DNA of 23,258 nt from Candidatus Accumulibacter vicinus (GCA_002425405.1 DIME01000038.1:1-23258), one strand, 5' to 3'; shown: positions 15,908 to 22,438, counted from the stretch's first letter. The notes: a model not told the origin generated them from the sequence alone. Translations and numbers: made by a program.

Positions 15908-17788
15908 ATGAGTTCCCAGTTTACCCTGCTCAACACCCGCCGCTTTGCCCCTTTTTTTGCTACGCAGTTTCTTGGGGCATTCAACGACAATCTGTTCAAG
16001 AATGCGCTGATCGTGTTGCTCACCTTTCAGGCGGTGAACTGGACGACGCTGGCGCCGGAGGTGTTGACCAATATTGCCGCCGGCATCTTCATTCTGCCGT
16101 TTTTCCTGTTTTCGGCCACCGCCGGGCAACTTGCCGACAAGTACGACAAGGCGAAGCTGGCGCGGCTGGTGAAGCTGCTCGAAATTGTCATCATGGGCGT
16201 TGCCCTGTTCGGGTTCTCGACGCACAGTCTGGCGGTACTGTTGAGCGCATTGTTCCTGCTTGGCCTGCATTCATCGCTATTCGGGCCGGTCAAATACGCG
16301 ATCCTGCCGCAGCACCTGCGCGAAAATGAACTCGTAGGAGGTAACGCGCTGGTCGAGGCCGGCACTTTCGTTGCCATCCTGATCGGTACCCTGGCCGGCG
16401 GCCTGCTGGCCGGCGTGGCCGGGCATCCGGGCTGGGTGGCCATCGCTGGACTGGTGATCGCGGTCTTGGGTTATCTGTGCAGCCGCGGCATCCCGGCAGC
16501 GCCGGCGCCGGTCCCGGAACTGGTCGTCAGCTTGAATCCGTTTTCCGAAACCTGGCGCAACATCGGTTTTGCCAGTCAGAACCGGACGGTCTTTCTCTCG
16601 ATTCTCGGGATTTCCTGGTTCTGGCTATACGGCGCACTGTTCCTGGCGCAGTTCCCGGCCTATGCGAAGAATGTGCTCGGGGGCAGCGAGACCTCGGTGA
16701 CCTTGTTGCTGGCGATCTTCACGATCGGCATCGGTCTCGGGTCGCTGCTCTGCGAGCGCTTGTCCGCTGGGCACGTCGAAATCGGTCTGGTGCCTTTTGG
16801 TTCGATCGGTCTGACGCTCTTCGGAATCGACCTGGCCTTCGCTTCACCGGCACTGCTGCCGATCGGGGCGCCGTTGTCGCTCGCCAATCTGCTCGCCTTG
16901 CACCACACCTGGCGGGTGCTCTTCGACCTGTTTGCCCTCGGCCTGTTCGGCGGTTTTTTCATTGTGCCGCTGTATGCCCTGATCCAGTTGCGTAGCGCAC
17001 CTGAGCAGCGGGCGCGGATCATCGCCGCGAACAACATCCTGAATGCGCTGTTCATGGTCTGCGGCGCACTCGCCGCCGCCGGACTGCTCGGCGATGGACT
17101 TTCGATTCCTGCTCTGTTCGGCGTTGCTGCGCTGTGCAATGCGGTGGTGGCGGTCTATATCTACAGCCTGGTGCCCGAGTTCATGCTGCGCTTCATTGCC
17201 TGGCTGCTGGTGCACTCGGTGTACCGCCTGCAGCAACGCGGGCTGCAGAACATCCCGGAGGAGGGGGCAGCGGTGCTGGTGTGCAACCACGTCAGCTTCG
17301 TTGATCCGATTGTCATCGCGGCGGCGAGCCGGCGGCCGATCCGTTTCGTCATGGATTACCGCATTTACCGCATGCCGGTGATCAGCTTGATCTTCCGCCA
17401 TATGCGCGCCATCCCGATTGCCCCGGCCAGAGACGATGCGGCCATGATGGAAGCGGCTTTTGAGGAGGTGGCGAGTGCCCTCGCGGCAGGCGAACTGGTG
17501 GCGATCTTCCCGGAAGGCCGGATCACCGACAGTGGCGAGCTTTATCCTTTCCGCCCAGGCGTGCAGCGTATCGTCGGACGTACGCCAGCGCCGGTCATTC
17601 CGATGGCTCTGCAGGGTCTGTGGGGGAGCTTCTTCAGCCGCAAGGACGGGCCCGCGATGAGCAAGCCACTGCGCCGCGGCCTGTTCTCGAAGATCGCGCT
17701 GGTCGTCGGTACGGCGGTCGCCCCCGCGGCAGCGACTCCCGAGCATCTGCAGGAGATTGTTGCCGGCCTGCGGGGTGACTGGAAGTAG
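15908..17788 (+). CDS. LplT-like MFS transporter fused to PlsC acyltransferase
   Basis: This 626-residue two-domain membrane protein begins with a major-facilitator transporter of the lysophospholipid-flippase type. That domain spans about residues 1-425, starts with APFFATQFLGAFNDNLFKNAL and has about 12 hydrophobic segments. A PlsC-type acyltransferase (about 430-626) follows, with NHVSFVD (His461, Asp466; the HX4D catalytic pair) and FPEGRITDSGELYPFRPGVQRI (from residue 534). The pair would flip lysophospholipid inward and re-acylate it. In many bacteria a third domain, an acyl-ACP synthetase, is fused at the C-terminus. It is absent here, but a separate AMP-ligase gene lies 146 bp upstream. 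The ATG at 15908 has AGGAAG just before it. Confidence 0.9.
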   Translation: MSSQFTLLNTRRFAPFFATQFLGAFNDNLFKNALIVLLTFQAVNWTTLAPEVLTNIAAGIFILPFFLFSATAGQLADKYDKAKLARLVKLLEIVIMGVALFGFSTHSLAVLLSALFLLGLHSSLFGPVKYAILPQHLRENELVGGNALVEAGTFVAILIGTLAGGLLAGVAGHPGWVAIAGLVIAVLGYLCSRGIPAAPAPVPELVVSLNPFSETWRNIGFASQNRTVFLSILGISWFWLYGALFLAQFPAYAKNVLGGSETSVTLLLAIFTIGIGLGSLLCERLSAGHVEIGLVPFGSIGLTLFGIDLAFASPALLPIGAPLSLANLLALHHTWRVLFDLFALGLFGGFFIVPLYALIQLRSAPEQRARIIAANNILNALFMVCGALAAAGLLGDGLSIPALFGVAALCNAVVAVYIYSLVPEFMLRFIAWLLVHSVYRLQQRGLQNIPEEGAAVLVCNHVSFVDPIVIAAASRRPIRFVMDYRIYRMPVISLIFRHMRAIPIAPARDDAAMMEAAFEEVASALAAGELVAIFPEGRITDSGELYPFRPGVQRIVGRTPAPVIPMALQGLWGSFFSRKDGPAMSKPLRRGLFSKIALVVGTAVAPAAATPEHLQEIVAGLRGDWK

Positions 17789-17909
17789 GCTTCGGGAACT
17801 CGATGTTCTGCCGAGTAAAGTGGCTCCCGGCGCTACCGAATCTATCGACGATCTCCGCTCCGCCCCCTACAGCGCTCCGGTACACGTGGAAGTCCCTGGA
17901 AAGTCGAAG

Positions 17910-17983
17910 TGGAGCGGGCGAAGGGAATCGAACCCTCGGCTCTAGCTTGGGAAGCTAGGGTATTGCCATTATACGACGCCCGC
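17910..17983 (-). tRNA. tRNA-Gly (anticodon CCC)
   Basis: The minus strand folds into a full cloverleaf. The acceptor is GCGGGCG (17983-17977) paired with CGCCCGC. The D arm is GTATAATGGCAATAC. The anticodon stem CTAGC/GCTAG carries loop TTCCCAA, giving anticodon CCC (17949-17951), which reads GGG glycine codons. The T arm is GAGGG-TTCGATT-CCCTT, and the discriminator base is T. The 3' CCA is encoded (17912-17910). Confidence 0.96.
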
Positions 17984-18069
17984 CGAGGCCTCTATTCTAC
18001 GACGGTTGTGCGCGTTTCCACAATGCGGCGATCCAGGGGATCTCGGCCCGCTTTCTGCAAACGCCGGTC

Positions 18070-18750
18070 TCAAACCAGATCGATGCGGGTACGGTACAGG
18101 CGATGGCCCGAAGCCGAATATTTGCGTTCGAATGGAGTCATCGGCGGATCCGGAAGGTACGGCTCGTACACCGCCGCGTGTTGTGTCATCTGCTGCACCG
18201 CAAAGCAGAATTCCGACAAATAGACCGGCCAGTTGCTCCGGCACTCAAGCACCCCACCCAGCCCGAGCAGCACCGGAAAAACCGGATGGCCATGCCAACG
18301 TCGGCGCAGCTGGGTGATCTTCGGCCAGGGATTGGGATAAAGAAGGTAGTGACGATTGAGTCGAATACCCGCCGCGTGTAGCAAGCGCCAGTAATCAACG
18401 ACGTCGGCACGCACCAGATCGAGGTTGGCCGGCCACCCGAACCCCCCCTGCTGGCAGCGCTGTCCGCGTGCCAACCGCACTGCCGACTGGTCCACGCCGA
18501 TCACGTAATGGTCCGGAAATGCCCTGGCAAGAATCCGGCTGCTCTCTCCAACTCCGCAGCACGAATCGAGGATCAACGGTCCCCCCGCTGTCGCGCGCTG
18601 GTAACGTTCCAGGCTCGCTGCGAATGCGGCGCGATTGTAGTCGGCATACGGTTTGAGAAAAGAGGTGCCGGCATGACGAGCGAGCAGCATCGACAGATGC
18701 GGGTGAATGTCGGTCTGGGTGCTTTCAGGAACGCGGGAGTTGCCGTACAT
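18070..18750 (-). CDS. TrmB-like tRNA (guanine-N7)-methyltransferase family protein
   Basis: The 226-residue SAM-dependent methyltransferase has glycine-rich motif I ILDSCCGVGESSRILARAFP, then VIGVDQS. The TrmB-type signature YLLYPNPWPKITQLRRRWH and the family ending MTPFERKYSASGHRLYRT are also present. TrmB makes m7G46 in the variable loop of tRNAs. This sequence is somewhat divergent: NPWPK replaces DPWPK or DPWHK, and CCG replaces the usual GxG of motif I. It could be a paralogue with another RNA substrate. It lies between dusC (upstream, separated by a repeat) and tRNA-Gly (downstream), all on one strand. Confidence 0.78.
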   Translation of the reverse strand: MYGNSRVPESTQTDIHPHLSMLLARHAGTSFLKPYADYNRAAFAASLERYQRATAGGPLILDSCCGVGESSRILARAFPDHYVIGVDQSAVRLARGQRCQQGGFGWPANLDLVRADVVDYWRLLHAAGIRLNRHYLLYPNPWPKITQLRRRWHGHPVFPVLLGLGGVLECRSNWPVYLSEFCFAVQQMTQHAAVYEPYLPDPPMTPFERKYSASGHRLYRTRIDLV

Positions 18751-18798
18751 CGATTGGTCCTAACAGTCATCGCAAATCGAGACACACCGGATGATGAA

Positions 18799-18879
18799 CG
18801 CCATGACCGTCTCTCACCCCCGTTCCCTCTCCCGCAAGTGGAGAGGGGAATTTCGTGAGTCGCTGACGCGACTTTCACA
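18799..18879 (+). repeat. Composite intergenic repeat, copy 1 (overlaps the dusC 3' end)
   Basis: The 5' module is CGCCATGACCGT (18799-18810). Next comes a C/T-rich stretch and a perfect 8-bp hairpin CCCTCTCC (18825-18832)/GGAGAGGG (18840-18847) with a 7-base loop. The 3' module GTCGCTGACGCGACTTTCAC (18859-18878) contains the mini-hairpin GTCGC-TGAC-GCGAC. The central hairpin resembles the REP-like palindromes common in proteobacterial genomes. The copy before dapF has the same module order. Confidence 0.65.
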
Positions 18880-19863
18880 ATAATCGATCGCTGGCAGCAC
18901 CGGCACGCCATGTCGCAGCAGCTCGCGCGTGACTTCAGCAACGCCACGCAGCGATCGAACCGCGATGAACAGCGCCTCGGCTTCGACGAAATTCCGCCGC
19001 AGCGCCCCCAGCCAAAGCTTGAGGCGACCTGGCGCATGGCGTGCCGAGACTTTGGCACAGACCTGCTGCCAGAAAGAAGCCAGCAGTGGCAGTAGTCGGC
19101 ACCAGTCGTGCGAACGATCGGTGGCGATCACCACCCCTACCGCCAGCGCACGAATGCGCTCGGCGAGAAAGGGATCGGCGACCGCACCACGTCCGATCAT
19201 CACATCCTGGCAGGTACTCACCGCACAGCAGCGGCAATGGTCATCGGTTGTCCAGACCTCGCCGTTGGCAACCACCGGCAGCTGTACGACCTCGCTGATG
19301 CGCGCCACCCATTCCCAGTGTGCCGGCGGTCGATAAGCCTCTGTTCTGGTACGTGCATGCACCACCAGCGACACAATGCCGCCCGCCGCCAGCGCCCGGG
19401 CACAATCCAGCGTCCTCGCCGTGTCGCTGATCCCGAGCCGCATCTTGGCGCTGAATGGGATGGCCTGCGGGATTGCACGCCTGACCGCGGCAGCAATGCA
19501 AAACAGCTGATCAGGATCGGCGAGCAGGGAAGCACCGCCGCCGTGACGGTTGACCGTTGGCGCCGGGCAACCGAAGTTGAGATCGATTCCCGCCGGTGAC
19601 AGCTCGACCAGTTGCGCTGCGTTCTCGGCCAGACACGCCGGGTCACTCCCCAGCAGTTGCACGGCGACCGGCGTACCCGATCGGGTGCGGCTGGCGTGCA
19701 AAAGTTCGGGACAGATGCGGTGGAAAGTCCGAATCGGCAACAGGCTGCCCGACACGCGGATGAACTCGCTCACCGCCAGATCGTAAGTGCCGGCACGTGT
19801 CAGAACGTCGCGCAGAACGTCGTCGACCAGACCCTCCATTGGTGCCAGCAGCAATTTTCCCAT
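18814..19863 (-). CDS. dusC: tRNA-dihydrouridine synthase C
   Basis: DusC is an FMN enzyme that reduces a uridine in the tRNA D-loop (U16 for DusC). The opening LLLAPMEGLVDDVLRDVLTRAG and DLNFGCPAPTVNRHGGGASLL, with catalytic Cys99, identify the family. SAKMRLGISD, VHARTRTEAYRPPAHWEWVARI, VVANGEVWT and MIGRGAVADPFL complete the TIM barrel. At 349 residues it is somewhat longer than the usual ~315. The last ~21 residues (ESRVSDSRNSPLHLRERERG and the stop) are encoded inside the composite repeat at 18799-18879. The natural end has thus probably been replaced or extended by that repeat. It is the first gene of the dusC, trmB-like, tRNA-Gly series. Confidence 0.94.
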   Translation of the reverse strand: MGKLLLAPMEGLVDDVLRDVLTRAGTYDLAVSEFIRVSGSLLPIRTFHRICPELLHASRTRSGTPVAVQLLGSDPACLAENAAQLVELSPAGIDLNFGCPAPTVNRHGGGASLLADPDQLFCIAAAVRRAIPQAIPFSAKMRLGISDTARTLDCARALAAGGIVSLVVHARTRTEAYRPPAHWEWVARISEVVQLPVVANGEVWTTDDHCRCCAVSTCQDVMIGRGAVADPFLAERIRALAVGVVIATDRSHDWCRLLPLLASFWQQVCAKVSARHAPGRLKLWLGALRRNFVEAEALFIAVRSLRGVAEVTRELLRHGVPVLPAIDYCESRVSDSRNSPLHLRERERG

Positions 19864-20041
19864 GTTCGATAAGATTTCCCAGCAGGTTTTGACGCTATCG
19901 CGTGAATGATTATGACATGTTGAAGGCAGCAGGGAAATCGACGCAGTGGCAACGGATGGCGGCCCACATCATGTTGAATAGTGCGGTCATTTGTGGCTCC
20001 ATGTCGTTTCGTGTGGAAACGGGCGGTGGCCTTGCGGGTTT

Positions 20042-20093
20042 GAGGGGGCGGCGATGTTGACATCGCCGCCCCCTCGCTGACGCGACTTTCACA
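20042..20093 (+). repeat. Composite intergenic repeat, copy 3 (strong hairpin plus 3' module)
   Basis: A perfect 15-bp stem, GAGGGGGCGGCGATG (20042-20056) paired with CATCGCCGCCCCCTC (20061-20075), has a TTGA loop. It is followed directly by TCGCTGACGCGACTTTCACA (20074-20093), a 20-base exact repeat of 18860-18879. No T-run follows on either strand, so it is not an ordinary terminator. The 5' module CGCCATGACCGT is absent in this copy. Confidence 0.65.
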
Positions 20094-20094
20094 T

Positions 20095-20122
20095 TAAAGA
20101 AAAATCCCCCGTCTGCCGTTGT
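20095..20122 (+). promoter_or_regulatory. Possible sigma-28 promoter
   Basis: TAAAGAAA (20095-20102) and GCCGTTGT (20115-20122) resemble the FliA consensus TAAAGTTT and GCCGATAA, but the spacing is one base too long and the -10 end is poor. It lies just upstream of the calcium-binding protein gene, and fliA is encoded in this window. Confidence 0.25.
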
Positions 20123-20153
20123 AATGTTTACCTCCATCTATCAGGCAGCCACC

Positions 20154-21236
20154 ATGAAAATCACCAGTTCCGAGATGCAGATGCTCTCGTCGCATGTTGC
20201 GGCGCAAAGAACCGAAGTCCGCGAATCGACGCGCATGTGGATCGGTGCTCAGCGGCCGGACTTCGAGGGACGCGGCAATGCGCGTGCTGCCGCCGATCAG
20301 GTCACCCTTTCCGATGCCGGCAAGGCGGCAGCGCAGGCGGATGCACTGGAAGGCAGTACCGACCAGACCGAGAATGATCCGCGCATGCTGCTGATGCGGG
20401 CCCTCGTTCGCATGCTGACCGGCGAAGACGTACGCGTCTTCGATGCCGCTGAATTGCCTGCGCCGGCTGCGGCACAGGCACCGGTCTTTGACCTGCCGGC
20501 CGAAGCGGTGCCGGTTGCCGTTGTCCAGGGTGAACGCGCCGCTGCAGCGCAAAGGCCAGCCGGTTACGGTGTCGAATACGACTACCACGCGTCGCACAGC
20601 GAATTCGAGCAAACCTCGTTCGCCGCCAGCGGGGTGATCAAGACCGCCGACGGCAAGGAGATTCGCTTCGACTTGCAGCTTCAGATGTCGCGCAGCTACC
20701 ACGAAGAGAGCGATGTCAGCCTGCGCCTCGGCGACGCGACGCGCCAGAAGAAGGATCCGCTGGTCATCAATTTTGCGGGCGACGCCGCCCAACTCAGCGA
20801 CCAGCGCTTCAAGTTCGACCTCGACGCCAACGGAACCACCGAGAGCATCAATCGTCTCGCCTCCGGCAGCGGTTTCCTGACCCTCGATCGCAACCACGAC
20901 GGGCAGATCAACAACGGCAGCGAGCTTTTCGGGACCAGGAGCGGCGATGGCTTTGCCGACCTCGCGGCACTCGACGACGACGGTAATGGCTGGATCGACG
21001 AAAACGATGCGGTCTATACCCAGCTCGGGGTGTGGACGCCAGATGCCAGTGGTGGCGGCCAGGTGCAGAACCTCAAGGAAGCCAATGTCGGGGCACTCAG
21101 CCTGGCCCGCGTCGCGACGCCTTTCGATCTACGCAACGGCAGCAACGAAACCATTGGGCAGATCCGCAGCAGCGGTGTCTTCCTGCAAGAAAATGGCGGG
21201 GTCGGCAGCCTACAGCAGGTGGACCTCAGCGTCTGA
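20154..21236 (+). CDS. Protein with EF-hand-like calcium-binding loops, unknown function
   Basis: The protein has about 360 residues from the ATG at 20154 (MKITSSEMQML). The frame also opens at 20124, and residue numbers below count from there. The N-terminal ~140 residues are polar and low in complexity (Ala/Pro linker at about 110-145). A beta-rich middle follows (VEYDYHASHSEFEQTSFAASG; RFDLQLQMSRSY). Then come three Asp-rich loops: FDLDANGTTE (231-240), DRNHDGQINNGSELFG (255-270) and DDDGNGWIDENDAVY (284-298). The last two fit EF-hand/dockerin-type calcium loops. No signal peptide or membrane segment is seen. Similar proteins are annotated as hypothetical or VCBS-like in betaproteobacteria, as far as I recall. 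A weak sigma-28-like promoter upstream hints at, but does not prove, a motility link. Confidence 0.75.
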   Translation: MKITSSEMQMLSSHVAAQRTEVRESTRMWIGAQRPDFEGRGNARAAADQVTLSDAGKAAAQADALEGSTDQTENDPRMLLMRALVRMLTGEDVRVFDAAELPAPAAAQAPVFDLPAEAVPVAVVQGERAAAAQRPAGYGVEYDYHASHSEFEQTSFAASGVIKTADGKEIRFDLQLQMSRSYHEESDVSLRLGDATRQKKDPLVINFAGDAAQLSDQRFKFDLDANGTTESINRLASGSGFLTLDRNHDGQINNGSELFGTRSGDGFADLAALDDDGNGWIDENDAVYTQLGVWTPDASGGGQVQNLKEANVGALSLARVATPFDLRNGSNETIGQIRSSGVFLQENGGVGSLQQVDLSV

Positions 21237-21292
21237 GCGAAGACATTTTAAGCCGGCCGTGAATCCCTGCACGGCGATTGACTGGGGAGGCA

Positions 21293-21317
21293 GAGAAAAA
21301 ATTCCGGGAGGCCCGGA
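21293..21317 (-). terminator. Intrinsic terminator at the end of the cassette array
   Basis: On the minus strand the stem TCCGGG/CCCGGA (21317-21303) with a 3-base loop is followed by ATTTTTC. It lies just past the truncated last cassette and before the convergent calcium-binding protein gene. It would stop array transcription running towards that gene. Confidence 0.5.
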
Positions 21318-21334
21318 CGGGTGCACATGAAAAT

Positions 21335-21353
21335 GTTGGACGAAGCCGCTACG
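21335..21353 (-). repeat. 19-bp direct repeat, copy at the array's distal end
   Basis: The minus strand reads CGTAGCGGCTTCGTCCAAC, identical to 23258-23240 at the window end. Its last seven bases, GTCCAAC, fit the integron R'' core (RYYYAAC). In the other copy an entire attC follows, whereas here unrelated sequence follows, so the attC is truncated. Confidence 0.7.
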
Positions 21354-21716
21354 CGGAGGAAAATCGTCCGGGGGGTACCGCCCGAGCCCTTGATTCGGAG
21401 GTCGAGATGGCCGGAGGCACTCGGGCGTGAAGGCCTGAGCCGGTTTGGCGACGGTTGCTTACCGCGGCGCTCACGCCAAGAACCCAGCGCTCGATTGAGC
21501 AACCAGGCCCGCGCACCCGGGCGCCTACTCCCCACGGTCGGGCAACGAGCCGATCGGAGCGGAGTACAATCCAGGAGTCGATGCTGGCGGCGAGCCTGGG
21601 CGCGCCGCGCCGTTTTGATCAAGGCATTGCTCTCGCGCTGTTTTCTCATCTGGCATTTCCACTCGGAACCTATTTTCTGTAGGCTTGGTCGGCGCCTGGC
21701 GGCCGGGCTCGTCCAA
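21335..21716 (-). other. Gene cassette C, 3'-truncated, without a clear ORF
   Basis: Read on the minus strand, the cassette starts after the crossover G of GTTGGAC (21717-21711) and ends at GTCCAAC (21341-21335), its matching R'' core. The two cores are exact complements and the match extends to 9 bases (GTTGGACGA / TCGTCCAAC), as expected for the two ends of one cassette. The rest of its attC is missing. Two overlapping Arg/Pro-rich frames exist (21525-21719 and 21248-21649), but the second runs past the cassette end and neither looks convincing. The DNA is GC-rich, unlike cassettes A and B. Confidence 0.5.
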
Positions 21717-21879
21717 CAAACGGTTCAGATCGCGGCTGCGCGCGATCTAAGGTGATTTCCGGAAATCAAGATCCCGAACAACTATCGCAGCGGCTTGTTT
21801 TTCTGGCCCTGAGCCCGGCCTAACGTGATGACTCTTGGTATGGCGTTTTGCGGAAATCACCTAACCTTATTCGTTAGGT
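21711..21879 (-). repeat. attC site of cassette B, interrupted by a MITE-like element
   Basis: On the minus strand R'' is ACCTAAC (21879-21873) and R' is GTTGGAC (21717-21711). Removing the 111-bp element and one TAA leaves a 55-bp site. Its arms are GGTTAGATCGCG and CGCGATCTGAACC, which pair over 12 bp with a single bulged G and a 6-base loop CGCAGC. A bulged (extrahelical) base in an imperfect stem is what IntI integrases recognise in folded attC. Confidence 0.75.
21751..21861. mobile_element. 111-bp MITE-like element
   Basis: The terminal inverted repeats are GGTGATTTCCG (21751-21761) and CGGAAATCACC (21851-21861). They are flanked by a 3-bp direct duplication TAA (21748-21750 and 21862-21864). 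The element is too short to code for a transposase. A 3-bp TNA duplication is seen in the IS1031/IS427 groups of the IS5 family, which could have mobilised it, but the parent is not identified. Its left end also contains the 14-bp palindrome GATTTCCGGAAATC. Confidence 0.7.
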
Positions 21880-21885
21880 GGCGTT

Positions 21886-22311
21886 TCATACCGGCATGGC
21901 AAACGAGAAGCAGACGCGCTCGCCGTGATGCTCCTCTAGTACCGCCAAAGCATTGCTCTGATACTCCCCAGGCTTGTTCGGCAAATCGATGAACCCCGTA
22001 CCCATGATGCCTAGTGAGAATGACTCTCGCTTCTCAAAATGTGCCTTGAACTCTGCTATGCAGTGTTCGTATGCCTCGCGCGTGATCATCGAGGGGCGCC
22101 GAAACCAGCCTAGAGCCCTTGGCCGATACTTGAGATGAAGGACCGCGTGCTCCGGCGTATCAGAGAACGCCAGTGTCTTAACGGTTAGCCGGTAGTAGTC
22201 GTTGTCGACTTTCTCCATCGCTTCGATCGTCGTGGCGTACGACGACCCACCAGCGCTCGCGATTGAGGCGATGAGCGAAGAAAAGAAAGCAACGACGAAG
22301 CGAATACGCAA
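21886..22311 (-). CDS. Cassette B: small secreted protein of unknown function
   Basis: The 141-residue protein has an N-terminal signal peptide (RIRFVVAFFSSLIASIASAGG, cleavage likely after ASA). It would thus be exported. The mature part is mixed alpha/beta with no recognised domain (VDNDYYRLTVKTLAF; EHAVLHLKYRPRALGWFRRP; HHGERVCFSFAMPV). The first codon in this frame is TTG at 22311, 12 bases after the cassette boundary. A later ATG would remove the signal peptide, so TTG is preferred. The gene fills its cassette, as usual in integrons, and its stop is followed by the interrupted attC. Its lower GC than the flanking genes suggests foreign origin. Confidence 0.7.
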   Translation of the reverse strand: MRIRFVVAFFSSLIASIASAGGSSYATTIEAMEKVDNDYYRLTVKTLAFSDTPEHAVLHLKYRPRALGWFRRPSMITREAYEHCIAEFKAHFEKRESFSLGIMGTGFIDLPNKPGEYQSNALAVLEEHHGERVCFSFAMPV

Positions 22312-22317
22312 GGCGCC

Positions 22318-22416
22318 ACCTAACGTTGGACGTGAGGGGCCGCCGCAGCGGCAAAGCCGCGAAGGGAACCCACAAGCGCAGCTTGTGGGCGGTCCCGCTC
22401 GACGGAAAGGCTAGAG
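22318..22416 (-). repeat. attC site of cassette A
   Basis: This 99-bp site on the minus strand has R'' CTCTAGC (22416-22410) and R' GTTAGGT (22324-22318). R'' is the complement, with one mismatch, of this cassette's own leading core GTTAGAG. The arms TTCCGTCGAGCGGGAC and GGCCCCTCACGTC resemble those of the site at 23178-23246. The centre holds the hairpin CCCACAAGC-TGC-GCTTGTGGG and a second small hairpin GCGGCTTTGCCGC. Confidence 0.8.
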
Positions 22417-22438
22417 CTCCAATGAAAAGATGCGCTTT

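Larger units (their letters stand above)
19864..20123. other. Intergenic region between divergent dusC and the calcium-binding protein gene
   Basis: This 260-bp divergent gap must hold promoters for both flanking genes. Visible structures are a very strong 15-bp hairpin (20042-20075), a repeat module (20074-20093) and a possible sigma-28 promoter (20095-20122). No convincing gene is seen in it. Confidence 0.5.

Noticed and set aside
16844..17746. A 300-codon minus-strand frame under the transporter-PlsC gene
   Set aside because: It is His/Arg/Gln/Asp-rich with no recognisable motif and lies opposite a clear gene.
21248..21649. A 133-codon minus-strand frame in the cassette C region
   Set aside because: It runs past the cassette's R'' core and through the terminator, and it is very rich in Arg, Pro and Ser, so it is unlikely to be a real cassette gene.
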